From Sphingobium terrigena (GTDB lineage: Bacteria; Pseudomonadota; Alphaproteobacteria; Sphingomonadales; Sphingomonadaceae), in the NCBI RefSeq assembly GCF_003591655.1, contig NZ_QVRA01000005.1, positions 1 through 64,000 of the forward strand: a stretch of DNA of 64,000 bases, written 5' to 3'. Of this stretch, positions 17,580-26,468 are shown one piece after another. Every line of letters begins with the position of its first letter. Positions within the stretch are counted from its first letter, which is position 1. A program made the translations under genes and the position numbers. The notes under the pieces were generated by a model, which worked only from the letters and a program-made list of their open reading frames with translations, made no database searches and was not told the DNA's origin.

Positions 17580-18710
17580 CTAGATATCCCCGATCATCTC
17601 CGCCAGCACGGCCAGGCAATCCTTGCCCAGTTGAGCGGAGCGGGCGGGGGACCAGCCGAAATCGGCGTCGGGCAGGTCGTCATTATCCTTGAACGGCATT
17701 TCCAGCGTCATCGCCACCGCGCCGAAGCGTTCGGCGACCTGATTGGTGGACATGGACAGGTTTGCCCGCCCCTCCCCCGCTACCGGATAGCCCAGCCGCG
17801 TCTGGAAATCGGGCGTGCGGCTGGCAAGCGTGTCGCGATAGCGGTGGTAGAGGGTCAGTTGGCGTTCGGTGATGGACGGGATGCCTTCAAAGCCCGCGAT
17901 AAACACCGCAGGGATCGCTTCGTCGCCATGCACGTCGATGGCAAGATCGACGCCGGTTTCGTCCATCGCCGCGCGGACCAGAAATACCTCCGGGCTGCGC
18001 TCCATCGACGGTTCATGCCATTCGCGATTGAGGTTCACGCCGACCGCATTGGTGCGCAAATGGCCCCGGCGGCTGCCGTCCGGGTTCATGTTGGGCACCA
18101 GATGGATGGTCGCTTTCTGGCGTAGCAGGCGCGCGACCGAATCCTCCTCGTCGCACAGCCGTTCCAGCGCGCCTTCCATCCACCATTGCGCCATGGTTTC
18201 GCCCGGATGCTGACGGGCATACAGCCACACCTGTTTCGGCCCTTCGCCCATAGTCAGGAGGTCGATCGGCTGGCCGTCCAGCGTCAGCCCCAGTTCGCGG
18301 TGGGTGACGCCCGGCTGGCAGGCGGCAAAGGCGATCAGGTCATGGTGGCGCTCCATCGAATAGGGCGCGAAATAGGCGACCCAAAGCGCATTGCTGTCCG
18401 GCTCCAGCCGGATCGTCAGCGTACCATCGGCATAGCTGGTATCGGCCTGGCTCCAGGTTTCGCGATCCTCGCTCACCCGCGCCTTATAATTGGCCCAGCC
18501 GTCAGGATAGGCCGACCCGCCGCAATTGACGATCGCCAGTTCCACGGAGCGCCCGGCGGCGTTGGCCACGCGAAAATGGAACCATTGATAGAAATCGCTC
18601 TGATGGTCGGTCACGATTTCCAGTTCGGCGCGGACACCCTCTGGCGTGTCGGTGATGGAAAGGACGCGGATATTGCCGCTGTCGAATGCGCTGGTGATGG
18701 AGATGGTCAT
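17580..18710 (-). CDS. M14-family cytosolic carboxypeptidase-like zinc peptidase
   Basis: The protein has 376 residues. An N-terminal beta domain ([23 protein letters not shown]) is followed by the carboxypeptidase domain. The zinc site is [16 protein letters not shown] (HxxE) with the later His in AIDVHGDE, the NLNREW block binds substrate, and MTLEMPFKD carries the catalytic Glu. This two-domain form is the bacterial AGBL/cytosolic carboxypeptidase type. The substrate is unknown. The start at 18710 overlaps the stop of the upstream lipoprotein gene by 4 bases (ATGA), so it is co-translated with it. Confidence 0.92.
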   Translation of the reverse strand: MTISITSAFDSGNIRVLSITDTPEGVRAELEIVTDHQSDFYQWFHFRVANAAGRSVELAIVNCGGSAYPDGWANYKARVSEDRETWSQADTSYADGTLTIRLEPDSNALWVAYFAPYSMERHHDLIAFAACQPGVTHRELGLTLDGQPIDLLTMGEGPKQVWLYARQHPGETMAQWWMEGALERLCDEEDSVARLLRQKATIHLVPNMNPDGSRRGHLRTNAVGVNLNREWHEPSMERSPEVFLVRAAMDETGVDLAIDVHGDEAIPAVFIAGFEGIPSITERQLTLYHRYRDTLASRTPDFQTRLGYPVAGEGRANLSMSTNQVAERFGAVAMTLEMPFKDNDDLPDADFGWSPARSAQLGKDCLAVLAEMIGDI

Positions 18711-19306
18711 TTGACGGTTATAGTGCGCCCGGAATCGCCCGGATAGCCCCCGATCAGCGCGGCGCTCAGCTTTTGTGCGGCAAGGCCCGGTTGCGCGGCG
18801 GGCGTGCCTTCGCGGGCCTGCGTCAGGGCGCGGCCTTCCCAGATCATCGTCGAATCGGCGCGGCGGCGCAGCTGCACCTGCAATTCGGTGGTGACGATAT
18901 CCTTGGGCTTGCCCGACAGGTTGATGCCGATGCCCACGCCCAGCCCGGAATAGCCGCCGCTGCCGATACCGCCGCCCACGCCGACGCTGACCGGCTTGTC
19001 GCTGCTGCGGTCGATGCCGGCAGGGCGGAAGCTGCGGCGGAAGGCGACGCTGGCGACATAGTCGCTGGTTGCGCCTGCGGTAACAGGAGTGAAACCGACC
19101 CGCTGCCACTCCTGCGCCACGGCGGCGGCATAGGTGCGAAATTCCAGGCTGATATCGGGATTGCCGCGCATTTCCTCCACCGCGATCGTGCCGCTGCGCG
19201 CGGGATCACCGATATGGAAGCGGGTCACCTCCACCGGGGGAATCGCCGTCGCGCACGCGCTCAAGGACAGGGCAAGGCTGGCGGCAAGGATCAGGCGCTT
19301 CGACAT
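18707..19306 (-). CDS. DUF4136-type lipoprotein
   Basis: The protein has 199 residues with a signal peptide ending in the lipobox LSACA (Cys at about 18). The mature domain has [12 protein letters not shown], a Gly-rich strand region [20 protein letters not shown], and a helical end, like DUF4136 outer-membrane lipoproteins. The function is unknown. It precedes the M14 peptidase gene in a two-gene operon; the pairing may mean that the products act on related envelope material, but that is inference. Confidence 0.8.
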   Translation of the reverse strand: MSKRLILAASLALSLSACATAIPPVEVTRFHIGDPARSGTIAVEEMRGNPDISLEFRTYAAAVAQEWQRVGFTPVTAGATSDYVASVAFRRSFRPAGIDRSSDKPVSVGVGGGIGSGGYSGLGVGIGINLSGKPKDIVTTELQVQLRRRADSTMIWEGRALTQAREGTPAAQPGLAAQKLSAALIGGYPGDSGRTITVK

Positions 19307-19505
19307 GGCATCTACTCCAACGGGGCATATTCCGCTAAACGACGCGGACAGCATAATTCCTTCAACGCTCCAAGCCATCAACTTGCTGCACGGGGGATGA
19401 ACGGAGGCAAAAGTCGCGCCGCCGGACTTGACTTAAGCCCGTCCCGCCCATAGGGGCAGCGCTTCGATTTTCCGCTAAAGCCAGATTCTAAGAAGGCAGA
19501 CTTCC

Positions 19506-19631
19506 ATGAAGATCCGCAACTCGCTCAAGTCGCTCAAGGACCGTCATCGCGATAACCGCGTGATCCGCCGTCGCGGCCGCACCTATGTGATCAACAAGAC
19601 CAACCGCCGCTTCAAGGCCCGCCAGGGCTAA
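19506..19631 (+). CDS. rpmJ: 50S ribosomal protein L36
   Basis: A small basic protein of 41 residues, [18 protein letters not shown] followed by [18 protein letters not shown] and KARQG. The family is clear from the start and the basic middle. This is the form without the zinc-binding cysteines, longer than the 37-residue zinc form, and may be used when zinc is scarce in other bacteria. It is a single-gene unit, followed by a terminator-like stem. Confidence 0.95.
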   Translation: MKIRNSLKSLKDRHRDNRVIRRRGRTYVINKTNRRFKARQG

Positions 19632-19642
19632 GCCATGCGGTG

Positions 19643-19682
19643 AGGCCTGCCGCCGTACTATGCGACGGTCGGCAAGCCTTTC
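19643..19682 (+). terminator. Possible terminator after rpmJ
   Basis: An interrupted stem, AGGC-TGCCG-CGT with ACG-CGGCA-GCCT, lies 12 bases after the rpmJ stop and is followed by TTTCAT. Mismatches and a weak T-run make it uncertain. Confidence 0.4.
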
Positions 19683-19710
19683 ATGATATTGGGACCGTCG
19701 GGTCCTGTCC

Positions 19711-19740
19711 GAGCGCCTGATCGATGCCGATCAGGCGCTC
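19711..19740. other. Perfect 13-bp hairpin in a gene-free stretch
   Basis: GAGCGCCTGATCG (19711-19723), loop ATGC, CGATCAGGCGCTC (19728-19740). There is no T-run on either side, so it is not an obvious terminator. It lies between rpmJ and the terminator of the M56 gene. It may be an RNA element or protein-binding palindrome. The rest of 19632-19893 holds no gene I can support. Confidence 0.6.
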
Positions 19741-19818
19741 GACGCATTTGTGCGGCATCGGGTGATTCGAGCTGAGAGTGAAGGCGATCGCACCGATGCT
19801 CTGATCTTCACGACACGC

Positions 19819-19855
19819 AAAAAAGCCATCCATAGGCAGACCCATGGATGGCTTT
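19819..19855 (-). terminator. Rho-independent terminator for the M56/BlaI operon
   Basis: On the minus strand, a 12-bp stem AAAGCCATCCAT / ATGGATGGCTTT with a 10-base loop is followed by six T. It lies 39 bases beyond the stop of the M56 peptidase gene. Confidence 0.85.
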
Positions 19856-19893
19856 CGCCTTCGCAATCCTGTCGATGCAGTGGAGCGTGAGGG

Positions 19894-21423
19894 TCAGTCC
19901 CCCTGCCCGTCCATCTTGGCGATTTCATCGTCCAGGTCGCGCAGCGCGTCGGCGCGGATGCGGTCGGTCATATGAGCAGCGCGGGCGATCTGGGCGCGGG
20001 CTGCCATCAGCCCGGCGCGGGCAGCGCGATGGGCCTGCGCCTCGATCTGCGCCTCGCAGATGCGGATGCGGATGGTGCGGCGACCATCGCTGTCCACGCT
20101 TTCGCGCTTGCTGACGGTCTGGTCGCCCTCACAGCCATTACGGACATCGACACGCGGCACCATGCGGCGGATTTCGGCCTCGGTCGGGATGTGGTGGCGC
20201 TCGACCCGGCCATCGGCATGGGTGATGGTGATCGCGTTCTTCTCTTCGCGCACGGTGACAGGCGGCACCGCTGGCATGGGCGGCACTGGCGCGACCGGCG
20301 CGATCATGTCGGCGGCCGGGACGATCGGCGCGGTTGGCGCGGGCGGCGGTGCGGCGGCCATTTCGGCGTCGATCCTGGCCGCTGTCGGGACGACGGGCGT
20401 TTCCGGCCACTCATCGACGGTCTGTGGCACGGTGGCGGCGGCGGGTTGGGCCACCAGATTGGAAAGCCGTGCAAAGTCTGCGGTTTCGACCGTGTCGCTG
20501 ATCGCCGCCATCTGCTGCGCGGCGCGGCTGCCCGATGCGGTGAGGGCCAGGCCCGTGGCGGTAACAATGGCGACGGCGGCCATGCCCCAGCTGATCCGCT
20601 GGAGCGAAATTTCGTGGCGCGAAAGCATGATGAGCCTCCCCTTCAAGGTTGTGATTCGGGTCAGATGACAGGCGGCGGCGAACTGGCGGCCACCGGCGGC
20701 TTTCAGGATGGCGCGGCCATAGACATGGGCCTGATCCTGGCCATAGAGCGCCAGTACGCGGGCGTCGCAGGCGGTTTCCTGATCGGCGCGATAGGCACGG
20801 TAGGCGATCCAGGCGATGGGGTTGCACCAGTGGATGGCGAGCAGCGCCAGCGCGACCATGTTCGCCGCCAGATCGCCATGGGCATGATGGGCGCGTTCAT
20901 GCGCGATCGCCATTTCCTGTTCCAGCGCATCATAGCGCAGGGCGAAATCGGCGGGCAGGACGATGAAGGGCTGGAACACGCCAAAGGCTAGCGGACCGCT
21001 GGCGTGCGGGCTGGTGATCAGGCGGATGCGGCCTTCCTCCCCGATGGGCGTCGCGCCGGTCAGCATGTGCCGCCGGAACCGCGCATAGCCCACCGCCTGG
21101 ATGATCAGGAACGCCAGCATCCCGGCAAACCAGAGGCCGATGCCGACCTCCAGCCAGGGGAAGGCCGTGTCGGTCGCCACCTGTGTCATTGGCGCTACGG
21201 TCAGCAGGTCGGGCAGGCCCGCCTGATCGACCGCGACATGCAAGGGTGAAGGGCTGGCGACATCGCCGGGCAGCGCAGGCAGCAGCATCCGGGCAAAAGG
21301 CACCGCCCAAAGGCAATAGGCCGCCCCTGCCCCCAGCCAGCGCGCCACCGGTCGGCGCAGCAGCATGACCAGCGCCATCAGCAGCGTCGTGGCAATCAGC
21401 GTTTCGACCATCCAGACGCTCAT
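19894..21423 (-). CDS. BlaR1-like M56 membrane metallopeptidase
   Basis: The protein has 509 residues. The N-terminal part has about four transmembrane helices with the zinc motif HERAH (in MAIAHERAHHAHGD) and the downstream DQETACDARVL, as in BlaR1/MecR1 sensors. After another hydrophobic segment (about 280-300), the exported part is Ala/Pro-rich (PPPAPTAPIVPAADMIAP) and ends in a charged helical tail with two cysteines. There is no penicillin-binding domain, so it is not a classical beta-lactam sensor. It follows the BlaI-like repressor by a 4-base overlap; in such pairs the peptidase releases the repressor on an envelope signal. Confidence 0.88.
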   Translation of the reverse strand: MSVWMVETLIATTLLMALVMLLRRPVARWLGAGAAYCLWAVPFARMLLPALPGDVASPSPLHVAVDQAGLPDLLTVAPMTQVATDTAFPWLEVGIGLWFAGMLAFLIIQAVGYARFRRHMLTGATPIGEEGRIRLITSPHASGPLAFGVFQPFIVLPADFALRYDALEQEMAIAHERAHHAHGDLAANMVALALLAIHWCNPIAWIAYRAYRADQETACDARVLALYGQDQAHVYGRAILKAAGGRQFAAACHLTRITTLKGRLIMLSRHEISLQRISWGMAAVAIVTATGLALTASGSRAAQQMAAISDTVETADFARLSNLVAQPAAATVPQTVDEWPETPVVPTAARIDAEMAAAPPPAPTAPIVPAADMIAPVAPVPPMPAVPPVTVREEKNAITITHADGRVERHHIPTEAEIRRMVPRVDVRNGCEGDQTVSKRESVDSDGRRTIRIRICEAQIEAQAHRAARAGLMAARAQIARAAHMTDRIRADALRDLDDEIAKMDGQGD

Positions 21424-21797
21424 GATTTCAGCCCTTTCAGGATTGCCTCAAGCTCGGCAATATCATCCTCGGTCAACTGGTCCTGGCTGGCCAGTTGCGC
21501 GACCAGCGGCGAGACCCGCCCGCCGAACAGCCGATTGACCAACCGCCCCGATTCGCTGGCGACATAATCCTCCCGCGCGACCAGTGGGCGGTAGAGGAAA
21601 CGACGGCCATCCTGATCGGCGGCGATCACATCCTTGGCCATCAGCCGCGACAGCAATGTCTTGACCGTCTGCGCGCTCCAGTCGCGGGCGTCGGTGACGC
21701 GATCGGCCACGTCATTGGCGGTCAGCGGCGACTGTTCCCACAGCGCCTCCATCACCACCAGTTCGGCTTCGCTGATCTTTTCACCCGTCTGCGCCAC
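21420..21797 (-). CDS. BlaI/MecI/CopY family transcriptional repressor
   Basis: The protein has 125 residues with a winged helix: ISEAELVVMEALWEQSPLTA, then DVADRVTDARDWSAQTVKTL and LSRLMAKDVIAADQDGRRFL. This is the standard BlaI DNA-binding domain; the C-terminal part mediates dimerisation and is cut by the partner peptidase. A palindrome with two TACA/TGTA type half-sites lies just upstream (21819-21853) and is probably its own operator. It overlaps the M56 gene by 4 bases. Confidence 0.92.
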   Translation of the reverse strand: MAQTGEKISEAELVVMEALWEQSPLTANDVADRVTDARDWSAQTVKTLLSRLMAKDVIAADQDGRRFLYRPLVAREDYVASESGRLVNRLFGGRVSPLVAQLASQDQLTEDDIAELEAILKGLKS

Positions 21798-21818
21798 GCG
21801 ACTCTCGCCTCTTGTTCA

Positions 21819-21853
21819 ACTACAGATGTAATCGCATTGATTACGATTGTAGT
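21819..21853. promoter_or_regulatory. Operator of the BlaI-like repressor
   Basis: A 35-bp near-perfect palindrome from ACTACAGATGTAATC to GATTACGATTGTAGT, centred in the region upstream of the repressor gene. The 10-mer TACAGATGTA at 21821-21830 matches the TACA/TGTA core of BlaI/MecI operators. Autorepression of the two-gene operon is the likely role. Confidence 0.8.
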
Positions 21854-21945
21854 CAATGGGGGAGCAGGCTGACGGACAATGTTGAAAGTCCAATATCCTC
21901 CCTTTGCAGGGAATCGTTGCGAAATTGCCTGTACACAGATTTTGA

Positions 21946-22036
21946 CGTCATCCCCGCGCAGGCGGGGATCCATCTCCGAATCTATAAACAAGATGATAAG
22001 GTGGGAGATGGATCCCCGCCTTCGCGGGAATGACGG
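21946..22036. repeat. Inverted repeat of the CATCCCCGCGCAGGCGGGGATC family
   Basis: Arms at 21946-21977 and 22004-22036 are inverted copies, each with an inner small palindrome (CCCCGCGCAGGCGGGG and CCCCGCCTTCGCGGG). The centre is AT-rich. A half copy is at 37283-37315. It resembles the GTGTTCCCGC family but has a different outer sequence (GTCATC / GATGAC). Confidence 0.85.
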
Positions 22037-22049
22037 AGCTTTAGATACA

Positions 22050-22280
22050 GCCGCGTGCAAGGTGCATCGGTTTGAACACCAGACCGTCGGAATTTTTGAC
22101 AGATGCCGCATCGTCGCACGCGGCATTAACCCTTGTAACTGCGGAATTGCGCGCCCTGCTGCTTCTGGCATGGCGGTTGCGTCTCTTACTCCCGTAACCC
22201 ACCGTGTAACTACCCTGGGGGTGCTGGCCGATCTCCGTCGGCACCCCCAACCCGGTGGCTCCCCTAAATCCAGCAATAAA
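22050..22280. other. Gene-free stretch with hairpins between blaI-like gene and grxD
   Basis: The interval 21854-22334 has no gene I can support. Beyond the repeat at 21946-22036 it holds ATGCCGC/GCGGCAT (22103-22109 with 22120-22126) and a strong hairpin GGGGGT...GCCGA / TCGGCACCCCC (22217-22248). The composition is less GC-rich than coding DNA. A small RNA or leader is possible but not shown. Confidence 0.35.
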
Positions 22281-22306
22281 AAAGGCGGCCCGATGATCGG
22301 ACCGCC
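22278..22306 (-). terminator. Rho-independent terminator after grxD
   Basis: On the minus strand, GGCGGTCCGATC / ATCGGGCCGCC (22284-22306, one mismatch) is followed by a run of six T. It lies 29 bases past the grxD stop and ends the leuC-to-grxD gene cluster. Confidence 0.85.
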
Positions 22307-22334
22307 CTTCATGGCGTGGACAATATGGCTAGTG

Positions 22335-22667
22335 TCAGCTTGCCGCGGCGACGCCCTGATCGGTCATCAGCTGGTGCAGTTCGCCCGCTTCATACATTTC
22401 CATCATGATGTCGCTGCCGCCGACAAATTCGCCCTTCACATAGAGCTGCGGGATGGTCGGCCAGTCGGAAAAGGCCTTGATCCCCTGACGGACGGCCTGG
22501 TCCTGCAACACGTCGACCGTGTCATAGGCGACGCCCAGATGCTCCAATATCGCGATGGCGCGGCTGGAAAAGCCGCACTGGGGGAAGAGCGGCGTGCCCT
22601 TCATGAACAGCACCACGTCGTTGGCGCCCACGATTTCGGCAATCCGCTGATGCACGGCGTCGGTCAT
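22335..22667 (-). CDS. grxD: Monothiol glutaredoxin Grx4/GrxD
   Basis: The protein has 110 residues with the CGFS active site in KGTPLFPQCGFSSRA and the glutathione-binding WPTIPQLYVKGEFVGGSD. CGFS glutaredoxins carry a shared [2Fe-2S] cluster and act with BolA proteins in iron-sulfur trafficking. The bolA gene is directly upstream on the same strand, which supports this role. Start 22667 (MTDAVHQRIAEIV) is preferred over the longer frame. Confidence 0.96.
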   Translation of the reverse strand: MTDAVHQRIAEIVGANDVVLFMKGTPLFPQCGFSSRAIAILEHLGVAYDTVDVLQDQAVRQGIKAFSDWPTIPQLYVKGEFVGGSDIMMEMYEAGELHQLMTDQGVAAAS

Positions 22668-22722
22668 GATCGAAAGTCCATTCCTGTCTGGCGTCACGAT
22701 GGACGCAAATCTGTGATGCGCG

Positions 22723-22956
22723 TTAGTTGGGAACCGCGGTGGTCAGTTGCAAGGCGTGCAGCACGCCCCCCATCCGCCCGCCGAGCGCGGCATAGACGGC
22801 GCGTTGCTGGGCCACCCGGCTCATTCCGCGGAAACTTTCCGCCACCACCCGCGCGGCATAATGATCGCCGTCGCCCGCCAGATCGGTAATTTCGACATCG
22901 GCGTCGGGGATCGCGGCGCGAATCATGTCGGCAATATCATCGGCGGCCATCGGCAT
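22723..22956 (-). CDS. BolA/IbaG family protein
   Basis: The protein has 77 residues: an N-terminal helix (ADDIADMIRAAIPDADVEIT), then GDGDHYAARVVAESFRGMSR and HALQLTT, the BolA fold with its conserved His. It should form a complex with the CGFS glutaredoxin encoded next. The gene lies between the zeta-subunit gene and grxD, an order seen in many alphaproteobacteria. The start may be 22956 or 22950. Confidence 0.93.
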   Translation of the reverse strand: MPMAADDIADMIRAAIPDADVEITDLAGDGDHYAARVVAESFRGMSRVAQQRAVYAALGGRMGGVLHALQLTTAVPN

Positions 22957-22967
22957 CGCAGGCGGCC

Positions 22968-23291
22968 TTACTGCGCTTCGATGAACATGCGGCGAGCGAT
23001 CACCGCCTGTTCTTCGAGCGCGGCGCGCACGCCCGGCTCGTCGATGTCGATGCCCGCCGAGGTCATGTCGCCGACCAGCTTGCGGATGACATCTTCATCG
23101 CCCGCTTCCTCGAAATCGGCCTGGACCACCGCCTTGGCATAGGAATCGGTTTCTTCCGGCGTCAGTCCCATCTTCACCGCGGCCCATTCGCCCAGCAGCC
23201 GGTTGCGGCGCGCCTGGATGCGGAACTGCATTTCCTGATCATGGGCGAACATATTTTCAAAGGCCCGTTCGCGATCGTCGAAAGTCGTCAT
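22968..23291 (-). CDS. ATPase inhibitor subunit zeta (DUF1476)
   Basis: The protein has 107 residues. It matches DUF1476 along its length: MTTFDDRERAFENMFAHDQE, then FRIQARRNRLLGEWAA and KAVVQADFEEAGDEDV. In Paracoccus this family is the zeta subunit that blocks reverse rotation (ATP hydrolysis) of F1Fo-ATP synthase through its N-terminus. The start ATG at 23291 gives the conserved MTTFDDRE. It is followed by bolA 11 bases later. Confidence 0.92.
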   Translation of the reverse strand: MTTFDDRERAFENMFAHDQEMQFRIQARRNRLLGEWAAVKMGLTPEETDSYAKAVVQADFEEAGDEDVIRKLVGDMTSAGIDIDEPGVRAALEEQAVIARRMFIEAQ

Positions 23292-23348
23292 GCCAAATGC
23301 CCTGTCCAAAGCCCGATAGTGCGATAAGAGATAGGAAGAAGCGTGCGT

Positions 23349-23942
23349 TTACGCAACGGCGGGGATCATCCAGGGGCGATCCTGCGCCACTTTTGCTTCA
23401 TAGACGCCGATGCCGTCGGCATCGCCCAGCGTCAGGCCGATCTCGTCCAGACCGCCCAGCAGGCAATGTTTGCGGAACGGGTCGATTTCGAAGCTGAAAC
23501 GATCCTGAAACTGGGTCGTGACGGTCTGCTGTTCCAGATCGACATGGATTTGGTCGGTCTGCGCCACCTCCATCAGCCGGTCGATCGCCTCCTGCGGCAA
23601 TACGACGGTCAATATGCCATTCTTGAACGCATTGCTGGAGAAGATGTCGGAAAAGCTCGGCGCGATCACGACCCGGATGCCCAGATCGCCCAGCGCCCAG
23701 GCGGCATGTTCGCGGCTGGAGCCGCAGCCGAAATTGTCGCCCGCGATCAGGATCGGGCTGTCCGCATAGGCCGGATCGTCAAAGACGTTGCCCGGCTCCT
23801 TGCGCAGCACTTCAAACGCGCCCCTGCCCATGCCGTTGCGCGAAATCGTCTTGAGCCAGTGCGACGGGATGATGATGTCGGTGTCGACATTCTTCATCCC
23901 GAACGGATAGGCCTTGCCCTCGACCGTGGTCAGCTTGTCCAT
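23349..23942 (-). CDS. leuD: 3-Isopropylmalate dehydratase small subunit
   Basis: Together with LeuC it isomerises 2-isopropylmalate to 3-isopropylmalate in leucine synthesis. The protein has 197 residues, the usual length, with [15 protein letters not shown] and the swivel-domain motif [15 protein letters not shown]. The start overlaps the stop of a 37-codon gene by one base (TGATG). Confidence 0.96.
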   Translation of the reverse strand: MDKLTTVEGKAYPFGMKNVDTDIIIPSHWLKTISRNGMGRGAFEVLRKEPGNVFDDPAYADSPILIAGDNFGCGSSREHAAWALGDLGIRVVIAPSFSDIFSSNAFKNGILTVVLPQEAIDRLMEVAQTDQIHVDLEQQTVTTQFQDRFSFEIDPFRKHCLLGGLDEIGLTLGDADGIGVYEAKVAQDRPWMIPAVA

Positions 23943-24055
23943 CAGCGCGCCTGCTTTGCTTCCTTGGCGGGAACATCCTCGGCCCGGCCCAGCGTCGCGG
24001 CCATGGCCGCGCTCGCCAGCGCGCCCAGCGTCAGCAGCCAGAAAATCTTTTTCAC
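23942..24055 (-). CDS. 37-residue membrane or exported protein between leuC and leuD
   Basis: The sequence begins [20 protein letters not shown] (GTG read as Met) and continues [18 protein letters not shown] lysine-rich start, a hydrophobic core and Ala-x-Ala make it look like a signal peptide or single transmembrane helix with a short charged tail. The GTG overlaps the leuC stop (GTGA) and its own stop overlaps the leuD start (TGATG), so it is embedded in the leucine operon by coupling at both ends. I do not know its function. It may mainly carry ribosomes from leuC to leuD. Confidence 0.75.
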   Translation of the reverse strand: MKKIFWLLTLGALASAAMAATLGRAEDVPAKEAKQAR

Positions 24056-25503
24056 TGTGCTATCCCCTCTTCTTTTTTCAGCAGTTCGCGCACGTCGGTC
24101 AGCCGCCCGGTGATCGCCGCTGCCGCTGCCATCGCGGGCGACACCAGATGGGTGCGCGCGCCCGGTCCCTGACGGCCCATGAAATTGCGGTTGCTGGTCG
24201 ATGCGCAGCGTTCGCCCGCAGGCACCTTGTCCGGGTTCATGCCAAGGCAGGCGGAACAGCCCGGCTCGCGCCATTCAAAGCCAGCGTCGGTGAAGATCCG
24301 GTCCAGCCCTTCGGCTTCGGCCTGCCGCTTGACCAGGCCAGAGCCGGGAACGACCATGGCGTGCTTGATGCCGCTGGCGATGTGCCGTCCATCGAGCAGC
24401 GCAGCAGCGGCGCGCAGATCCTCGATCCGGCTGTTGGTGCAGCTGCCGATGAAAATATGTTCGATCGCCACATCGGCCAGTTTCTGCCCGGCGGTCAGCC
24501 CCATATAGTCGAGCGACTTTTGCGCCGCCGCCCGCTTGGACGCATCCTCGAAACTTTCCGGGTCCGGCACCACGCCGGTCACCGCGACGACATCTTCGGG
24601 ACTGGTGCCCCAGGTGACGGTCGGCACGATGTCGGCGGCGTCGATCACCACCGTCTTGTCGAACTGCGCGCCCTCGTCGGTGACCAGCGTGCGCCACCAG
24701 GCGACGGCTGCGTCCCAGTCGGCACCCTTTGGCGCCATCGGGCGGTCCTTCAGATAGGCGAAGGTCGTTTCGTCGGGCGCGAACAGACCCGACCGCGCGC
24801 CCGCCTCGATCGACATGTTGGCGACGGTCAGGCGACCTTCGATCGACATGTCGCGGAACACAGAGCCGCGATATTCCATGACATAACCGGTGCCGCCCGC
24901 CGTGCCGATATGCCCGCAAATCGCCAGCGCGACATCCTTGGGCGTCACGCCGAAACCCAGCTTGCCTTCGACCACGACTTCCATCGTTTTCGATTGCTTG
25001 AGCAGCAGGGTCTGGGTCGCCAGCACATGCTCGACTTCGGACGTGCCGATGCCGAAGGCCAGCGCGCCCAGCGCGCCATGCGAACTGGTATGGCTGTCGC
25101 CGCATACCAGGGTCGTACCCGGCAGGGTGAAGCCCTGTTCGGGTCCGACGACATGGACGATGCCCTGCTCCACATCTGCGTCGCCGATCAGGCGCACGCC
25201 AAATTCCGGCGCGTTCCGTTCCAGCGCGGCCAATTGCTGCGCGCTTTCCGGGTCGGCGATCGGGATGCGATGGCCGTCGGCGTCGCGACGTGGCGTCGTG
25301 GGCAGATTATGATCCGGCACCGCCAGCGTCAGGTCCGGGCGGCGCACTTTTCGGCCTGCGAGACGAAGCCCCTCAAACGCCTGTGGCGACGTCACTTCAT
25401 GGACGAGGTGGCGATCAATATAGATCAGGCAGGTGCCATCCGGGCGGCGCTCGACGACATGCGCGTCCCAGATCTTCTCATAGAGGGTGCGGAGCTTAAC
25501 CAT
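24052..25503 (-). CDS. leuC: 3-Isopropylmalate dehydratase large subunit
   Basis: An aconitase-family enzyme of 483 residues that carries the catalytic [4Fe-4S] cluster. The cluster cysteines lie in [14 protein letters not shown] and [11 protein letters not shown]; the substrate region [20 protein letters not shown] is conserved. The start at 25503 gives the usual [17 protein letters not shown]. It heads a minus-strand cluster leuC, small gene, leuD, zeta, bolA, grxD. No leucine-rich leader peptide is evident upstream. Confidence 0.97.
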   Translation of the reverse strand: MVKLRTLYEKIWDAHVVERRPDGTCLIYIDRHLVHEVTSPQAFEGLRLAGRKVRRPDLTLAVPDHNLPTTPRRDADGHRIPIADPESAQQLAALERNAPEFGVRLIGDADVEQGIVHVVGPEQGFTLPGTTLVCGDSHTSSHGALGALAFGIGTSEVEHVLATQTLLLKQSKTMEVVVEGKLGFGVTPKDVALAICGHIGTAGGTGYVMEYRGSVFRDMSIEGRLTVANMSIEAGARSGLFAPDETTFAYLKDRPMAPKGADWDAAVAWWRTLVTDEGAQFDKTVVIDAADIVPTVTWGTSPEDVVAVTGVVPDPESFEDASKRAAAQKSLDYMGLTAGQKLADVAIEHIFIGSCTNSRIEDLRAAAALLDGRHIASGIKHAMVVPGSGLVKRQAEAEGLDRIFTDAGFEWREPGCSACLGMNPDKVPAGERCASTSNRNFMGRQGPGARTHLVSPAMAAAAAITGRLTDVRELLKKEEGIAQ

Positions 25504-25592
25504 AGTGGTTTCCCCCTAGACCCGGAATGGTCAGGGGAAAAGGGGGAAGCGGGCAGAAAACTGTTCTTTTGTCCATATGGCGGGCAACAATG

Positions 25593-26279
25593 TTACACCG
25601 CCCGATAATCCGCGATGATCCGTCCTGCTGCACCGATTTCGGCCTCGTGGCTGTCCTCGCGCCATGTCTCGGCCAGAGCGGCAGCTTCCCATGCCTGCAT
25701 CGCGGGGTGCGCGAGCATATGGTCGACCCATGCCTGCCCCGCCGGGCCGACATCCAGACCATAGGTCCGCACCCGGAACGCGACCGGCGCGTAGAAAGCA
25801 TCGACGGCGGTGAAGGCCGATCCGGCAAGGAACGGCCCGCCAAAGCAAGTCAGCCCTTCGGCCCAAAGCTCGGCGAGGCGCGCAATGTCCCTGTTCAGCG
25901 CGGGCGAGTGCAGATGCGGCTCGACACGCACCCCGACATTCATGGTGCAATCGTTGCGCAGTGTGGAAAAGCCGCTGTGCATTTCCGCCGCCGCGCATTG
26001 CGCCCAGGCGCGCGCGGCTTCATTGGTCGGCCAGACGGTGGGATGACGATCGCCCAGATAGAGGGTGATACCCAGCGAATCCCAGATGGTCCGTTCCCCG
26101 TCTATCAGGGCAGGCACCTGTCCGGTCGGCGAAAAGCTGCGGAAGGCGGCATAGTTGGTCGCCTGCGTGAAGGGTTCGATCCGGTCGACGAACGGGATGC
26201 CCAATGCGGTCATCAGCACCCAGGGGCGCAGCGACCAGCTGCTATAATTGCGGTTCGCGGTGATGAGGGTGTAGGTCAT
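25593..26279 (-). CDS. Glutathione S-transferase family protein
   Basis: The protein has 228 residues: an N-terminal thioredoxin fold (ITANRNYSSWSLRPWVLMTA, with the catalytic-like Ser in NYSSWS, then SPTGQVPALIDG and the GSH-binding WDSLGITLYLGD) and a C-terminal helical domain. The YSSWS start resembles the YfcF/zeta-like branch. The substrate is unknown. It is a single gene divergent from the DUF885 gene. Confidence 0.88.
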   Translation of the reverse strand: MTYTLITANRNYSSWSLRPWVLMTALGIPFVDRIEPFTQATNYAAFRSFSPTGQVPALIDGERTIWDSLGITLYLGDRHPTVWPTNEAARAWAQCAAAEMHSGFSTLRNDCTMNVGVRVEPHLHSPALNRDIARLAELWAEGLTCFGGPFLAGSAFTAVDAFYAPVAFRVRTYGLDVGPAGQAWVDHMLAHPAMQAWEAAALAETWREDSHEAEIGAAGRIIADYRAV

Positions 26280-26468
26280 GGGCGTGTCTCCCTGATGCAG
26301 GCTGGTCGCGGCATTATCGTATCGATAAATGCCGGTATAGCCGCAACCGGCAATGCGAAACATAAGGCTGGCTTATCCCTAGCCAAGCTCCTGGAAGGGC
26401 GGCACAAGGGGGCATCATGGGCGTTACACCCCTATCGCCCCACGCCTGAACAGACGGAGTCCCCTGTC

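Noticed and set aside
22284..22306. A plus-strand terminator
   Set aside because: On the plus strand the stem is followed by CTTCATGG without a T-run; the T-run is on the minus strand, so it is assigned to grxD.
22169..22335. A plus-strand gene starting MAVASLTPVTHRV
   Set aside because: The frame runs on into the antisense strand of grxD and has no good ribosome-binding site or conserved motif.
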